Source: Dryocosmus kuriphilus
Lineage: Eukaryota > Arthropoda > Insecta > Hymenoptera > Cynipidae
Length of the DNA: 64,000 nucleotides
Direction: 5' to 3'
Assembly: GCA_038277395.1 (NCBI GenBank)
Contig: CM076192.1
Coordinates: forward strand, 12,312,596-12,376,595
Below are positions 42,869-54,245 of this stretch, piece by piece. Under the pieces are notes generated by a model. It was not told the DNA's origin and ran no database searches. It worked only from the letters and a program-made list of their open reading frames with translations. A program made the translations under genes and the position numbers. The first letter of the stretch is position 1, and each line of letters begins with the position of its first letter.

Positions 42869-42934
42869 TCAAAATTGTAATGCATAATTATAAAATTTAA
42901 AACTTTTGTAGAAGAAACATTTCAATTGTGATCC

Positions 42935-43027
42935 AAAGCGTGTGGATAAAATCCAATTAAACACAAATAAATTGTTACATTAATGTAAAATGAAACAAGA
43001 TAAAAAGCTTCTTTTTTAAAATTATAT
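42935..43027. repeat. left arm of foldback split by mariner
   Basis: Reads aagcgtgtgg, taaaatccaattaaac, aattgttacatt and aaaagcttNtttttaaaatta. The same order occurs in reverse at 44481-44580. With the mariner removed, the arms join smoothly to the central hairpin. Confidence 0.8.
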
Positions 43028-43028
43028 A

Positions 43029-44348
43029 CGAGGGCCTACCCAAAAGAAACCGAACTGATGTTGTGTGGAGCGGAGTTGTTGTAGTACCGGGTTTTTGCCG
43101 GTAGGTGCGTGTAGAGGCATTTTTCACCAGTTAGTATGCCAACTGCTATCACTGTGGAAGGTTGCATTTGGTGTGTGTAATTTTTTTTGTGACTGTTGCT
43201 TTGCGCGCTCGTCGTTTTTTGTGATGGTTGATTTTCGTGATCAGCGTGCCAACGTGAGGTTTTGCTTCCTGCTCGGGAAAACGGGCACAGAAACTCTTCA
43301 AATGTTAAAAACGGCCTACAAGGATGATGCTATGGGAAAAACTCAAGTGTTCGAGTGGTTTTCTCGTTTTAAAAGTGGGGAAATGTCAATTGACGATCAA
43401 CCTCGCTCTGGACGTTCTTCGACGGCCCGAACCGACGAAAATGTTGAAAAAATTCGTGAAATCATCCTGGAAGATCGACGAAGGACCATCGAAGAAGTTG
43501 TGAAGAAATCTGGCGTGAGTTGGAGTTCAGTACAGAGAATTCTAAGTGAAGATTTGGGGATGAGAAGGGTGGCTGCAAAATTTGTTCCTCGACTGCTGAC
43601 TGCAGAGCAAAAACAAGGCCGCGTGCAAGCATGCTCTGCTTTGAAGGAGGAATTCCAAAATGATCCAAACTTTTTTTCCAAGGTCATAACAGGTGACGAA
43701 TCGTGGTGTTATGGATACGATCCTGAAACTAAGCAACAGTCAAGTCAATGGAAGACTCAAAATTCGCCTCGCCCTAAAAAAGCTCGTCAGTTGAGGTCAA
43801 ACATTAAGACGATGCTCATTTGTTTTTTCGATGTGAGAGGAGTCGTCCATTCAGAATTTGTTCCACCGGGTCAGACAGTTAATCAGGAATTTTACCTGGA
43901 AGTCTTGAAAAGATTGCGCAACAGTTTACGACGGAAAAGGCCTGATTTGTGGCAGTCGGGGGACTGGTTTTTCCACACGACAACGCCCCTGCTCACACAG
44001 CTCTTTCTGTGCGCCGATTTTTGACCAAAAATAGCATGGCCACTGTTCCTCACCCACCCTATTCACCCGATTTAGCCCCCTGTGACTTTTTTATTCCCCC
44101 GAATGAAAAGGGACATGAAAGGAAAGCGTTTTGTGGACGTAGCTGAAGTGAAGGAAAAAACGACGGAGGCGCTGTCAAGCATCACAAAAGAGGAATTTAA
44201 AAAATGTTTCGAACAATGGAATAAAAGATTAGATAAGTGTATTGTCTTCAATGGAGAGTACTTTGAAGGAGATTAAATGTTTTTTGTAGAAAAATCAAAA
44301 TAATAACTTTGTACAAAAGTAGTTCGGTTTCTTTTGGGTAGGCCCTCG
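43029..44348 (+). mobile_element. mariner element with perfect 28-bp TIRs
   Basis: The left TIR 43029-43056 begins CGAGGGCCTACCCAAAAGAA and the right TIR 44321-44348 is its exact complement. TA dinucleotides flank both ends (43027-43028, 44349-44350), the target duplication of Tc1/mariner elements. Length is 1320 bp, normal for mariner. Confidence 0.95.
43224..44276 (+). pseudogene. mariner transposase with two 1-base deletions
   Basis: ATG at 43224 starts MVDFRDQRANVRFCFLLGK. The helix-turn-helix (VFEWFSRFKSGEMSIDDQPR), WVPHEL-equivalent linker and VITGDESWCYGYDPETKQQ (first Asp) are intact. One base is missing in the HHDNAP box near 43977, so the frame changes at the second Asp. A second base is missing near 44085, just after SPDLAPCD (third Asp; spacing 34 from the second, i.e. 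DD34D). The C-terminus NGEYFEGD is complete. It is only two indels away from an open frame, so the copy is young, but it is not functional as it stands. Confidence 0.9.
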
Positions 44349-44361
44349 TACATATATAAGT

Positions 44362-44480
44362 GATTACGTATGGAGGACATAAACATTGCGGATCTGTATG
44401 GAGGACAGAACCAGATTCAACCAGTCTGGTTCTGTTCTCCATACAGATCCGCAATGTTTTTTTTCTCCGACCGTAATCAC
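44362..44480. repeat. strong hairpin at the foldback centre
   Basis: Arms near 44381-44416 and 44426-44460 pair over about 35 bases with a single mismatch (attgcggatctgtatggag and its complement), inside an outer gtgattacg/cgtaatcac pair (44362-44370 and 44472-44480). Confidence 0.85.
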
Positions 44481-44590
44481 TATGCATATAATTTTAAACA
44501 AAAGCTTTTCATCTGTGTTTCATTTCATAATAATGTAACAATTCATTTGCGTTTAATTGGATTTTCTCTACACGCTTTTACATAATTATA
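44481..44590. repeat. right arm of foldback split by mariner
   Basis: Reverse match of 42935-43027 (aattttaaacaaaagctttt, tgtaacaattcatttgcg, ttggattttctctacacgct). Confidence 0.8.
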
Positions 44591-44689
44591 TTATATATAT
44601 ATTATATAACTAATATACAAATGTACCATTATTGTTAAATAAAATATATAAAATTTTTAAAAAACATTTTCTGAATAATTTTTTTGCAT

Positions 44690-45038
44690 GCGTTATATCT
44701 AGACTGACCTAGGCATTCCTTAGATGCGCACTAGACGTCACTAAACGAACGCTAGATGCGCATTATACGATACCTAGATGCGCACTAGACGATCGCTAGA
44801 CGCGCATTATACGATCCCTAGATGCACGCTAGACCCGTGAGGACACAGGTATAGATATCGATAGGGTCGGCTTAAGGAGCATTTACAGCTTTACTGCTAA
44901 CCCCATAAAGAATTAGGGACTGAGCACGGCGACCCTTTTGAGTCTAGCTTTCGTTTAGGACCATCTAGAAAGGGGTCAATTCTCGACGATGTGTCCTAGA
45001 CTATACCGTCTAGTAATCGTCTATTTTTCCGGTAGGGT
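44690..45038. mobile_element. CTAG-rich element, reverse orientation
   Basis: Repeated tagatgcgcactagacgatc-like phrases end at cgtctatttttccggtaggg (about 45017-45036), which is the reverse complement of the terminus at 11878. It is the same family as the 11.9-kb element, with one recognisable end. Confidence 0.6.
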
Positions 45039-45524
45039 TTAACTTTAAAATTTCGATATTTTTCAAATGTTTGTATTCAAAAATTGAATCTCTTAAATTG
45101 TGAACATTTTCAAAAATTACTTAATTTAAATGCATACTAGATTTCAAATTATGAAATTTTTTGGGGAAACTGTTGGAAATAATATTTTACTTTCTTTAAG
45201 GCGAACGAATATTGATAATTTAATAGTTCATTTCAAGCAGAATGCCTTATAATTTCAATACCTAAATGCTCAACGTTTTAATATTTCCTAATGCTGTATT
45301 AACTCTATATATCATTTTAGCTTCTCTATTATGTATATAAAACTTTTGATGTTTAAAAGAGAATTGATATTTTGAAAAACATATTTAAAAAATTATTAAG
45401 AAAAAAAGTTTTTCTATTGGAAGGAATTTTGTATTGCGTTTTAAAGTACGAAGAAATAAATGCAAAATTTATCTTTTTTACCCTGTATTACGGTCATATA
45501 ATTTTTTATTATTCGTATATACAT

Positions 45525-45537
45525 ATACGCATATATG
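45525..45537. repeat. LINE target site duplication, left copy
   Basis: ATACGCATATATG here is repeated exactly at 50675-50687, flanking the LINE. Confidence 0.85.
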
Positions 45538-45989
45538 GGCTTCCGTTTCCAGTGCCGATAGAGGATACACGGAGTTTTTCGAGTGCGATCATTTTTTGGC
45601 TGGGGAGAAGTGAAAAGTGGAGTGAGTGCGGTAATTGTGTGGTGAGTAAGGGGGCTGGGGTGAAAGTACAAGTGTGAATGAAGGGAGCGGTGGAAAGAGT
45701 GGATTTAAAGAAAAAATAGAGAAATTGAAGAAAGTTGATTTTGAGGTTAGGTTCACTTCAGAGAGACGCTGGGGTTTTTTTTTGTAGCAAGTAGGAGTTC
45801 GAAAGGTGGACAGGAAGAAGGAGTATAAAAGTAATACGTTGTAAAAAACAGGTAGGAGAGTTTTGAGTATAAGTGTTCTGGATAAAGAATTTGAAGTTTT
45901 GTAGTGGATAGAAAGTGACAGGTGGTGAAGGGAGGAGACAGGGAAAGAGGGCGTGAGGCTAAGGTTCAGTTAACAGGGTAGTGTGCAGC

Positions 45990-47228
45990 ATGTCTGTTAT
46001 ACGGAGTCCACAGGGCGATGCTAGAAGAAGGCAGAGTAAAGCAAGAAGCGAGAGAGAAGGTAGCTTGGTTGGCGAGGCAAGCGGAGAGGGAAGTAACGAG
46101 GATACGTTTGCTACGTCTGTGGATCGCGTAGCAACGTTAAGGGGACATAGACGCGGGAGGCCTACTAATTTAGAAAGACTTACATCGAACTCGGGGTCGA
46201 GGGATTTACTGCACATGTGGCAACAGTCCGCGACCACGATTAGCAGCGAGAGTTTTTGTAGTGAAGGGGAGAAAACGGGGGATGACAATAGGAAAAAAGA
46301 GCAAGCGGGCGAAGAAACGGAGAGGGTTAAGAACATAAAAAAGGCAAAGACAAAAAAAGAACGCCAGAGAGAGATAGGGATGAAGGGGATATATTGCAGA
46401 AACTAGAAGCACTTATAAAGGGATTTAGAGAGGAGACTTGCGGTAGATTGAATAATATGAACATGCAAGGGGAGGAGGTAAAAGAAGAGGTAAGAAAGGT
46501 GAGACAAAAGTGGGAAGAATGGGATAAATTATGGAAAGGAGAGAAAGAGAAGGTTTGGAATAAATTGAAAAGTATAGAGAGTAGGCAGAGAGAGAATGAG
46601 GAGGATAGGAAAAGGGACATGAAATTCCTAGAAGAGAGAGTGAGCAAACTAGAACTAAATAGCGAGCCTAAACTGAGAGAAAAAAGAAGCTTGGAAGAAG
46701 CGAAAGAGTGTGAGGAGGTTAAGTATGAGCAGAATGAAAGGTGGCGCTTGAGACTGATTGAGGTTGAAAGAAGAATGGAAGGGGAAGAGAGAGCGAAGAG
46801 GAAAAAGAATATAATAGTGAAAGGTATGAAAGTGGACAGTGAAAAGGGAGAGGAAGAGTTTGGAAAGCTGATGAGAGACATCGGCGCGCAACTCAGAATG
46901 GAAGGGATAAGAAGACTAGGAGGGACCAAAGAGGGCAAAGAATGTATGTTTTTGGTGAATTTAGGGAGTGAGGAGGATAAGTATGAGGTTATGGAGAAGA
47001 AGAAATTATTGAAAGGAAGGAATGAAAGAATCGAAGAAGATCTGACGTGGCGGGAAAGGAGAAGAAAATGGCTAATAGGGCAAAAGGCATGGACTGAGAG
47101 GAGAGATATGCAGCTGGGACGATCAAGTAGAAGAGCTGAGAGAGGGTAAGAAAAAGGTAGTGAATGAAGGGAACGAAAAGGCGAATAAAAGTGTCACGGC
47201 GGGGTTTCAAAAAGGAAAAAACACATGA
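45990..47228 (+). pseudogene. LINE ORF1 protein, frameshifted
   Basis: ATG at 45990 (MSVIRSPQGDARRRQSK). The frame ends at 46406 but continues in another frame from about 46380. A long Glu/Lys/Arg coiled coil (about 46420-46800) is followed by an RRM-like segment (KRKKNIIVKGMKV; ECMFLVNLGSEEDKYEV). A second shift near 47110 leads to a TGA at 47226-47228 that overlaps the ORF2 ATG. There are no zinc knuckles. ORF1 proteins of this build bind element RNA. Confidence 0.7.
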
Positions 47229-48090
47229 ATGAAATGAATAAAGGAGAGAAAAGCAAAAAGAGCGATGTGAAAGTAGCGTTCTGGAATGTATCAGGATTAA
47301 AAAACAAGGATAAGGGATTTTGGAGAGAATTGCAGAATTGGGATGTGATAATGATGAGTGAGACGTGGGTGAATGAGAAGGAGTGGAAAGGCATGAAAAA
47401 AATATTACCGAAAGCATATGTGTGGAAGATGCAAGCAGCGAGAAAGAAGCACGTGAAAGGGAGAGGAATGGGTGGCATGGTGTTAGGGGTAAGAAAGGAA
47501 CTGGTGGTACAGGACGAGAAGGGAGAGTATATAGATGAAACGGATGGAACAATGGTTAGAAGAATAAAATTAGGTAAAGTTATTGTGGATGTAGTATGCG
47601 TGTACAGAAGAAGAGGAGAAGAGAAAGGATGGAAAACAATAAGGAAATGGACAGAGGAAAAAGAATAGAGTCTGGTTCTAATTGGAGGGGATTTGAATAC
47701 ATGGACAGGGCAACAAGGGGGATAGGTTTGGGATAGAGAAAAGGAGAGGTTCATAAGAAACTCGAAACAAAAGGAAACGGATCGGGAAGGAAGAAAGCTA
47801 CTGGACTTGCTGGGAGAGGCGGGATGGTTCATTTGTAATGGCAATACAAAGGGGGATGAAGAAGGGGAATATACGTACGCAAGTATAGGGGACACCGTAA
47901 TAGATTACATTCTAGCAGAAGAAAAAATAAGGAAACTGATGGTTAGAATGGAAGTGGGCAACGTGATAGGCTCAGAACACTTTCCGGTGATAGCGACAAT
48001 GAGATATGGTGGCCAAAAATGCAATAGGGGGAAGAGGAAAAGAAAGAGAGAAAGGAAATTGAAAATGGGAAGTTGGGGGGAGGAAAAACT
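47225..48090 (+). pseudogene. LINE ORF2 endonuclease domain, interrupted
   Basis: ATG at 47225. VKVAFWNVSGLKNKDKGFW and VIMMSETW are the first APE motifs. TAG at 47666-47668 and a second stop near 47725 interrupt the next motif, GGDLNTW. From 47807 the frame resumes with YTYASIGDTVIDYIL and ends GSEHFPVIA, where family members usually have SDHFPV. A further frameshift near 48085 precedes the reverse transcriptase part. Confidence 0.8.
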
Positions 48091-50410
48091 TGAAAGAATT
48101 TAGAGAAAAAATAGAAAATGAGGAGATAGGGGGTTTGGAAGAGGAAGGAGTAGACACGCTGCTAGGAAAACTAAAAAGAGTGATTGATAAGGTAAGGGAA
48201 GAGGTGAGACCGAGAGAAACAGAAGAGGGGCATAGGAAAGATTGGTGGGATGAAGAATGCACGGAAAGTAAAGATAAGATGAAGGAGAATATAAGAAAAT
48301 GGAGGAAAGGGGAAATGGAAAAATTAGAACTCAACAGGAGAAAGAGGGAGCACGAAAGAGTGATAAAAGAGAAAGGACAGAAGGAGAAAGAAAGGTATAT
48401 GGAAGAGGTAGAGAGAGCAGTAAATGAAGGGAGGGAATGGGAAGTGATAAATAGGGAAAGAGGAGGAAGGAAGGGTATAAATGAAGAAATAGGAATGAAA
48501 GAATGGACGAAGTACTTCAAGGAGCTGTTCGGAGGTGTGGAGTATAGGGTAAAGGGAGAAGGAAGAAGGGTAGTAGATGGGGATGAGGACAGTGTAAACG
48601 CGATCAGTAGGGATGAGGTAAATGAGGCGATTACAAGGTTGAAAAGAAATAAGGCAACAGGGGAAGATGGCTTGGAAAATAAAGCACTGAAATATGGAGG
48701 AAAAGGGGTAAGGGAAGAAATGTGGAGGATATGTAAGAAGGTATGGAAAGGAGAAGTATGGCCGGAGGAATGGAAGACAGGGCTGGTAGTACCATTGATT
48801 AAGAAAGGGGAGGGGAAAAGGGTGGAGGAATATGGAGGTATTACACTCATGTCGGTGGGATATAAAATTTATGCGGAAGTGATTAGAAGGAGATTGGAAA
48901 AACAGGTGGAAGAAAAGGGATGTATACCACATAATAAAACGGGTTTCCGAAAAGGAATGGGGACCATAGATAACGCCTACGTGCTAAATTACCTAGTCAA
49001 TAGGAAACTAGGGGAAAAGAAAGGAAAACTAGTCGCATTGTTTGTTGATTTTAAGGCAACATTTGACTCAGTCAACAGGAGGGTGTTGTGGGCAGCCATG
49101 AAAGAGAGAGGAATAGACGAAGGGTTAGTAGAGAGGATAAAAGAAATATTTATGGACACTAAGATAAGAGTGAAGATAGGAGACAAGAAAGGTGAGGAAT
49201 TCTGGACAGGAAGGGGGCTCAGACAAGGGTGTCCGTTGAGCCCACTTCTGTTTAGTATCCTTCTGGCAGATTTAGAGGAGAAGTTGGAGAGGAAAGAGAA
49301 AGGAGGGACAATATTAGGAACAGGCAAATTGTATTCACTAGCTTATGCAGATGATGTAGTGCTAGTAGCGGATGATGAAATAGGTATGAATCTGTTGATA
49401 AGAGTATTTGAAGACTATGTGAGAGGTAAGGATTTAACGGTGAACGTGAACAAGTCCAAGATGATGTGTTTCAGAAATAAAAGGGGTAGTTTAGAGTGCG
49501 AATGGAAGATAAATAACATGGTGGTGGAGTTGGTGGACGAATTTTGCTACCTAGGGTATTGGTTCGACACGAGAGGAGGAAGCGAGCTACAGGTGAGAAA
49601 GAGATTAGAATGTGCAAGCAAAGTAAAGGGACAAGTATGGGGTATAGGAAAAATAAGGTTTAAGGACGACTGGAAGATGAGAGTGTGGATGTTTGATGTG
49701 TTAGTATGTTCAGTGTTAAGCTATGGAGTGGAAATTTGGGGATGGAAAGAACATAAAAGAGTGGAAAGTTTGCATGAGAGATTTCTGAGATGGGTGATGG
49801 GAGTGAGCTGGAGCTGCCCAGGTTATATGCTAAGGGAAGAAATAGGACGAGAAAAAATGGTGGTCAGGCAAGTGAAAAGAGCCTGGAAGTTCGAAGAGAA
49901 ACTAAGAAGGGAGAGGGAAGCAAAATTGCACAAGCGTGTGCCAGGAAGGTTATGGATAAAGAGAAGAGAGGGGAATGTGGCATGCAAGTGAGGGGTAGAG
50001 AGTGGGAGGAAATAGAGCGAGAGATGAAGGCAGGACAATGGGAGGAAAGATGGGAAAAAATCGCAGAGTCGCGATACAACAGCTGGTATAGAATGGGTAG
50101 GGGGCAGGGGGAATCAGAGTACCTGAGTAAAATTAAAAAGGAGAACAAATGGAATAGAGTAGTGAGATTCAGAATGGGAGAGGGTGTTAGAGCATGCAGG
50201 TATTGGATGAATGAAGAAGAGAACGTATTTAGAGTATGTAGGTATGAGAAGGAAACATGGTTGCATGTGTTAGAGAGATGTACAGGTGACGAAGGGGGAG
50301 AGGAGAGTACAGAAGAGAGAATTAAATGGATTCTGAATAAAAATGGTCAGAGGGAGGAATGGATGAAGAAGTTGGAACATCTGAGAGAGAGAGCTGGTTG
50401 CACAGGGTAG
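48090..50410 (+). pseudogene. LINE ORF2 reverse transcriptase and C-terminal domain
   Basis: An open frame of 633 codons (48090-49991) has NKATGEDGLENKAL, WKTGLVVPLIKKGEG, ALFVDFKATFDSVNR (motif A Asp), GLRQGCPLSPLLFSILLADL and SLAYADDVVLVADD (catalytic YADD). Palm motifs are intact. A frameshift near 49915 moves the C-terminal region to the 49790-50410 frame, which ends with VCRYEKETWLHVLERC, a Cys-Cys-His-Cys-like finger that appears to lack one Cys (ENVFRVC). Confidence 0.85.
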
Positions 50411-50674
50411 GATAGAAAGCCAAAAAATGTCGCCAAAAAGTGATATTTCCGAAATAGTGTTACGAACTAGAGTCAATTTTTAAAACTGAGGATGGCAAGA
50501 GGAAACGGAAGCCCAGGGCAAAGTCGCAAGCGCTTAGAAATAAGATTAGTAATGTAAGTCGATTTGAAGCGAATTGTGCGTAAGATAGTATAAGGCTTGT
50601 TTTTAAGAATACTTGTAATGGTTATGTAAAGACTCTCAAACCCGTAAAAGGGAGAGAGTATAAACAAATAAAGA

Positions 50675-51182
50675 ATACGCATATATGATTGGTATGAACA
50701 GTAACATAACCTCTCAGTGTATACCTAAATGTAAATTTGCAATATTTAAATATACAAATGTACAAATAAAAAATTATAAAATTCAATTTTCCGTAAACAT
50801 ACATCATTAAAATATTAATTTACATTTTTGCAACAAATTAATCCTTCAATTATAAAAATTAGTTTTACCAAAAATAATCATTTGTGGACAGATCAAGGAT
50901 TAAATATAGTCTGTTAAGCAAATTATAAAAAATAGCTACTTGTAAATTTTAATTTATAACAGTTTAAAAACAAAAAAACTATGAAATTAATTTTTTCGAA
51001 AAATTTCATAAATTATATCCTTCAATTGAAGGACGTAGAAAAATTGACCCTTACATTATAAAAATAAATTTTTCGGCAGAAATAAATTTGTAGTTTATTT
51101 CCTACTTGAAGATTCATGTATTTCTTTTTGCATTGAAAGATTAAAAGTTTATAATTTATAACTACTGGAAGGGGCCCCAAGA
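50675..51182. other. right LINE target duplication and AT-rich flank
   Basis: ATACGCATATATG at 50675-50687, then AT-rich non-coding sequence with loose ccttcaattNNa repeats near 50850 and 51020. No gene. Confidence 0.6.
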
Positions 51183-51657
51183 TTATGCGTGCACCGCACC
51201 CCTGGTGAAAGTTTCGGAATGGATTTTAGTCTGTTTGAATCTAAACGACTCCCAATGACTTCGAATGATTACGTATGAATGCGAAATTTATTTCCGAAGC
51301 ACGGACTCAATCGGAATCGAAGCAAAATTCATTCCGAATGAATCCGTTCGATTACCATCCATTCCTTTTGAGTCCGAATTATTCTCTTCAAGTTCATTCA
51401 GATTGATTCCGTGTAAGTCCGAAGAAACTTTTCATTCCGTTTGACTTCGTCTGACTCCGTGAGACAAAAGACACTCATTCCGAATGGCATCAAATGATTC
51501 CGACCTTGAATCCGATTAGTTCAGAACATGTGTCAATCGAACTCATTCGGACTCAAATGGACTGGGTCGGAGTAATTCGGAAACAGATTCCGCATTCACA
51601 CAGAATCAAATGGATTCAAATTGGATTCCGCTTGGGTCCGAAACTTCCACCAGGGTG
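51183..51657. mobile_element. inverted-repeat element related to the 10-kb minisatellite
   Basis: It starts cacccctggtgaaagtttcgga and ends with tccgaaacttccaccagggtg, an imperfect TIR of about 20 bp. The interior is full of ccgaatgaatccg/attccg phrases like those in the 62-bp repeat at 10.0-11.2 kb, but not in a tidy array. Confidence 0.65.
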
Positions 51658-51796
51658 ATCCCTATACCCAAAATTTATATCTCCGAACCTGGATCCAAGA
51701 TGGTAGATTTGGGGGTGAACTCGAGTAGGGTCGAAATTGGTGGGGCTTAAGGAAGATACATGATTAACACACTTTCTGTTGAATTTTGCTGAATTT

Positions 51797-52193
51797 GAAG
51801 TATTATTATTAGGTGCTAAGCCTCGGATGCCGAATGCTAGGAATGATCAAAGTAAAGAAAACTTGAAGTCCGGAATTAAAGTTAAAGAAAGCAGTTCTGT
51901 TTATTCAAATAGATGAGAATTAGATACATTTCGCGCACTCGCGCCTGACGCACCTTTCGTGACACACACAATTGTGACGCGACCCCTCGCCTTTCGTTCA
52001 TTAACATCCAAAAACGAAGAATGCCCGCAAACGCGCCGTCGGGCCCTTTTTATCGCCCCCTTCTCCCTCCCTCCGCGCACGCGCTCTTACTCACTTCCGT
52101 ATTCTAGACTACTCTAGTTATTTCTCACAATTCTCAAATTCTATGGCCTATAACAGTCGGTCATCCTACAATGAGTTTGTCCCCAAACTTACA
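51797..52193 (-). repeat. 3' LTR of gypsy element (minus strand)
   Basis: Read on the minus strand it begins TGTAAGTTTGGGGACAAACT (right edge 52193), with GATAAAAAGGG as a TATA-like box, a GC-rich start region, gaataaacag as poly(A) signal, and ends near cctaataataatacttca. The start is supported by an A-rich purine tract just upstream (52205-52232). The 3' edge is approximate, and the 5' LTR is absent because the element is truncated. Confidence 0.55.
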
Positions 52194-52269
52194 AGTTACA
52201 ATTTGTTTTATTTTTTTTTTACATTCTCATTATTTTAAATAATGAAAAGAAACAAAATCACTAACATCT

Positions 52270-54245
52270 TTAATATCGCTCAAAATCGTTCAAATAGTTG
52301 GGAGCCTTAGTATTTCGTTTATTTCTTGGTTCTACGATGACATTCGGGGCGATTTTAAATTTTGTTAACGGTGGTTTCAGGCGCTCTTTTTCGGTTACAT
52401 TTGTCCTATTCATTTCGTCGTCGCTTACATCTTCAGGGTTCGTCATACAGTCGTCGCCTTCGGTTTTTTTATTCGCATTCCATATTTTCAGTTGGCTAAC
52501 GTGTGCGGTTGTTGAAGATCGTATCGCGCCCTGATTTCTTAAGCTCGTAACCGCGTAAGTATCGTTGGGCAAAACCTTGGTAATGACCAAAGGTCCTTTA
52601 AATTTTGGCTGGAGCTTTGTTGACTCGCCTGCCGCTATCGGATTACATTGCATAAATACAATATCGCCAACATTGTATGTGACGTTTTTTAAACGCGTTG
52701 CGTCGTAGCGCTTCTTATATTTTTGCTGTTCATATTCGACATGATTTCTGATCTCATTTTGTAAATCCCAAGGAACGCGGTACGTTTCGCTATTTTCTGT
52801 TAAACAACGCATTACGCCCTCGCGAAACCGTGGAATGTAGCCATATAGCGCTTCAAAAGGCGAAAGACCGGTTGATTTTGAAATTGCTGTATTTAAATCC
52901 CGTTGAAGACTTGGAAGGACCGTATCCCATTTTTCAGCTTCCGAACAACCCAAGCTCGCGCGTAATGCAGGTAAAATTGTTCCGTTCAGGCGCTCTATAA
53001 GCCCATTGGCTTGTGGGTGACGGCTTGAATTCAGCACATGCTTGATTCCATGTTCTTTTGTAAATTTTTCAAATGCTTGGGACGTAAAGCACGTCCCCCT
53101 ATCGGTTACGATTCTAGCAGGCGCCCCAAACCTTTCGACAAATTTTTCCAATCGTGTGACGGTACTTTTAGCGCTCGTATTTCGGACAGCATCGATAACA
53201 GAAAATTTGGTTAAGTTGTCAATTATTCCGATGATGTACTTGTTTTTACGAGGAGTTTCTACAAACGGGCCTAAGTGGTCAACATGGACGGTCTCGAAAG
53301 GACGTTTACCCGGGGAGATGGGGTGTAATTCACCTTGTTGTCTTCCAGGCTTCCCTTTAGCTAGAATACATTCGATACAAGATTTAATGTGAATTCTGAT
53401 ATACTTTTTCATTCGAGGAAAATAATAAAACTCTCGTACGCGAGCGACCGTCCTTTCGACTCCACCATGAGCTCGTAGATCATGATTGCGTATTACGACA
53501 GTCTTCCGCATTGCGCATGTTACCACGTACAATGCTCTTTCGGTTCCATTTTCGTTTTCGACGCGATACAACATTCCATCCCGTAACACAAAATCTTTCA
53601 CTTCTCCCTTTTCGGATTTTGTACGTTCAGTATCGCTTTTCATCAAAATCTTAATTTTCTTAAGGACATCAGAATCTGATCGTTGAAACATGAGCAACTC
53701 ATTTTCGCGCGTTTGTATTAAAAATACGGTATTGTCGTCGATTACGTCGTCTGGGGCACCGACAGGCGCTCGAGATAACGCGTCTACGTGCGCCATTTGC
53801 TTGCCGCTTCTATGACGAATCGTAAAATCGAAATCCGCGATAATGCCGAACCACCTTACAATTTGGGGTTGTTTAGTTTTTAACGCATTCATATAGATCA
53901 ACGCTTGGCAGTCAGTGACTATAGTAAATTTTATTCCTATTAAAAATTGCCTTAGACGCATTACTGACCACACTATCGCCATTAATTCGAGTTTGCTCGA
54001 GTGATACGCTGCCTCAACCTCCGAGGTTCTTCGACTGACAGCGTATACTAGCCGTAAATCATTATTGTTGCTTTGCAAAAGCATTCCGCCAATTCCGCGC
54101 GAAGATGCGTCCGTGTGAAGCTCCGTAATTAAGGCTGACGGATTATAAAGCATCAAAATCGGTTGACAAGTTAATCTTTCCTTTAGTTCAATAAAACTTT
54201 TGTTTTGTTCTTCTCCCCAGATAAAATTTTTAGTACTTTTGTTAC
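52270..54245 (-). CDS. gypsy pol: RNase H and integrase, intact but 5'-truncated
   Basis: The open frame runs on to 54360, but codons upstream of about 54245 do not match a gypsy polyprotein, so the element breaks there, inside the thumb/RNase H region (STKNFIWGEEQNKSF). RNase H shows LHTDASSRGIGG, SKLELMAIVW, TIVTDCQALIYM and HVDALSR. Integrase shows the HHCC region (NHDLRAHGGVERTVARVREF; SCIECILAKG), VHVDHLGPF, RIVTDRGTCFTS and HPQANGLIERLNGT (D, D, E all present), and a C-terminal barrel region ending near 52270. No internal stop over about 660 codons points to a recent insertion. Confidence 0.9.

Larger units (their letters stand above)
45538..50674 (+). mobile_element. full-length non-LTR retrotransposon, 5.1 kb
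   Basis: A 13-bp target duplication brackets a 5' UTR of about 450 bp, ORF1, ORF2 (APE endonuclease plus reverse transcriptase and Cys/His tail) and a 260-base 3' UTR ending taaacaaataaaga without a long poly(A). The plus strand is strongly purine-rich across the whole element, unlike its flanks. Both ORFs carry frameshifts or stops, so the copy is complete but inactive. It falls in the APE-type, I/Jockey-like LINEs; the exact clade is not determined. Confidence 0.9.

Noticed and set aside
46327..48932. Long minus-strand ORFs opposite the LINE (Ser/Pro/Phe-rich)
   Set aside because: They are shadows of the purine-rich coding strand. The plus strand has recognisable endonuclease and reverse transcriptase motifs.
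52205..52245. ACATTCTCAT near the gypsy 3' end as another member of the 25-32 kb repeat family
   Set aside because: Only ten bases match and no hairpin or flanking similarity accompanies it.
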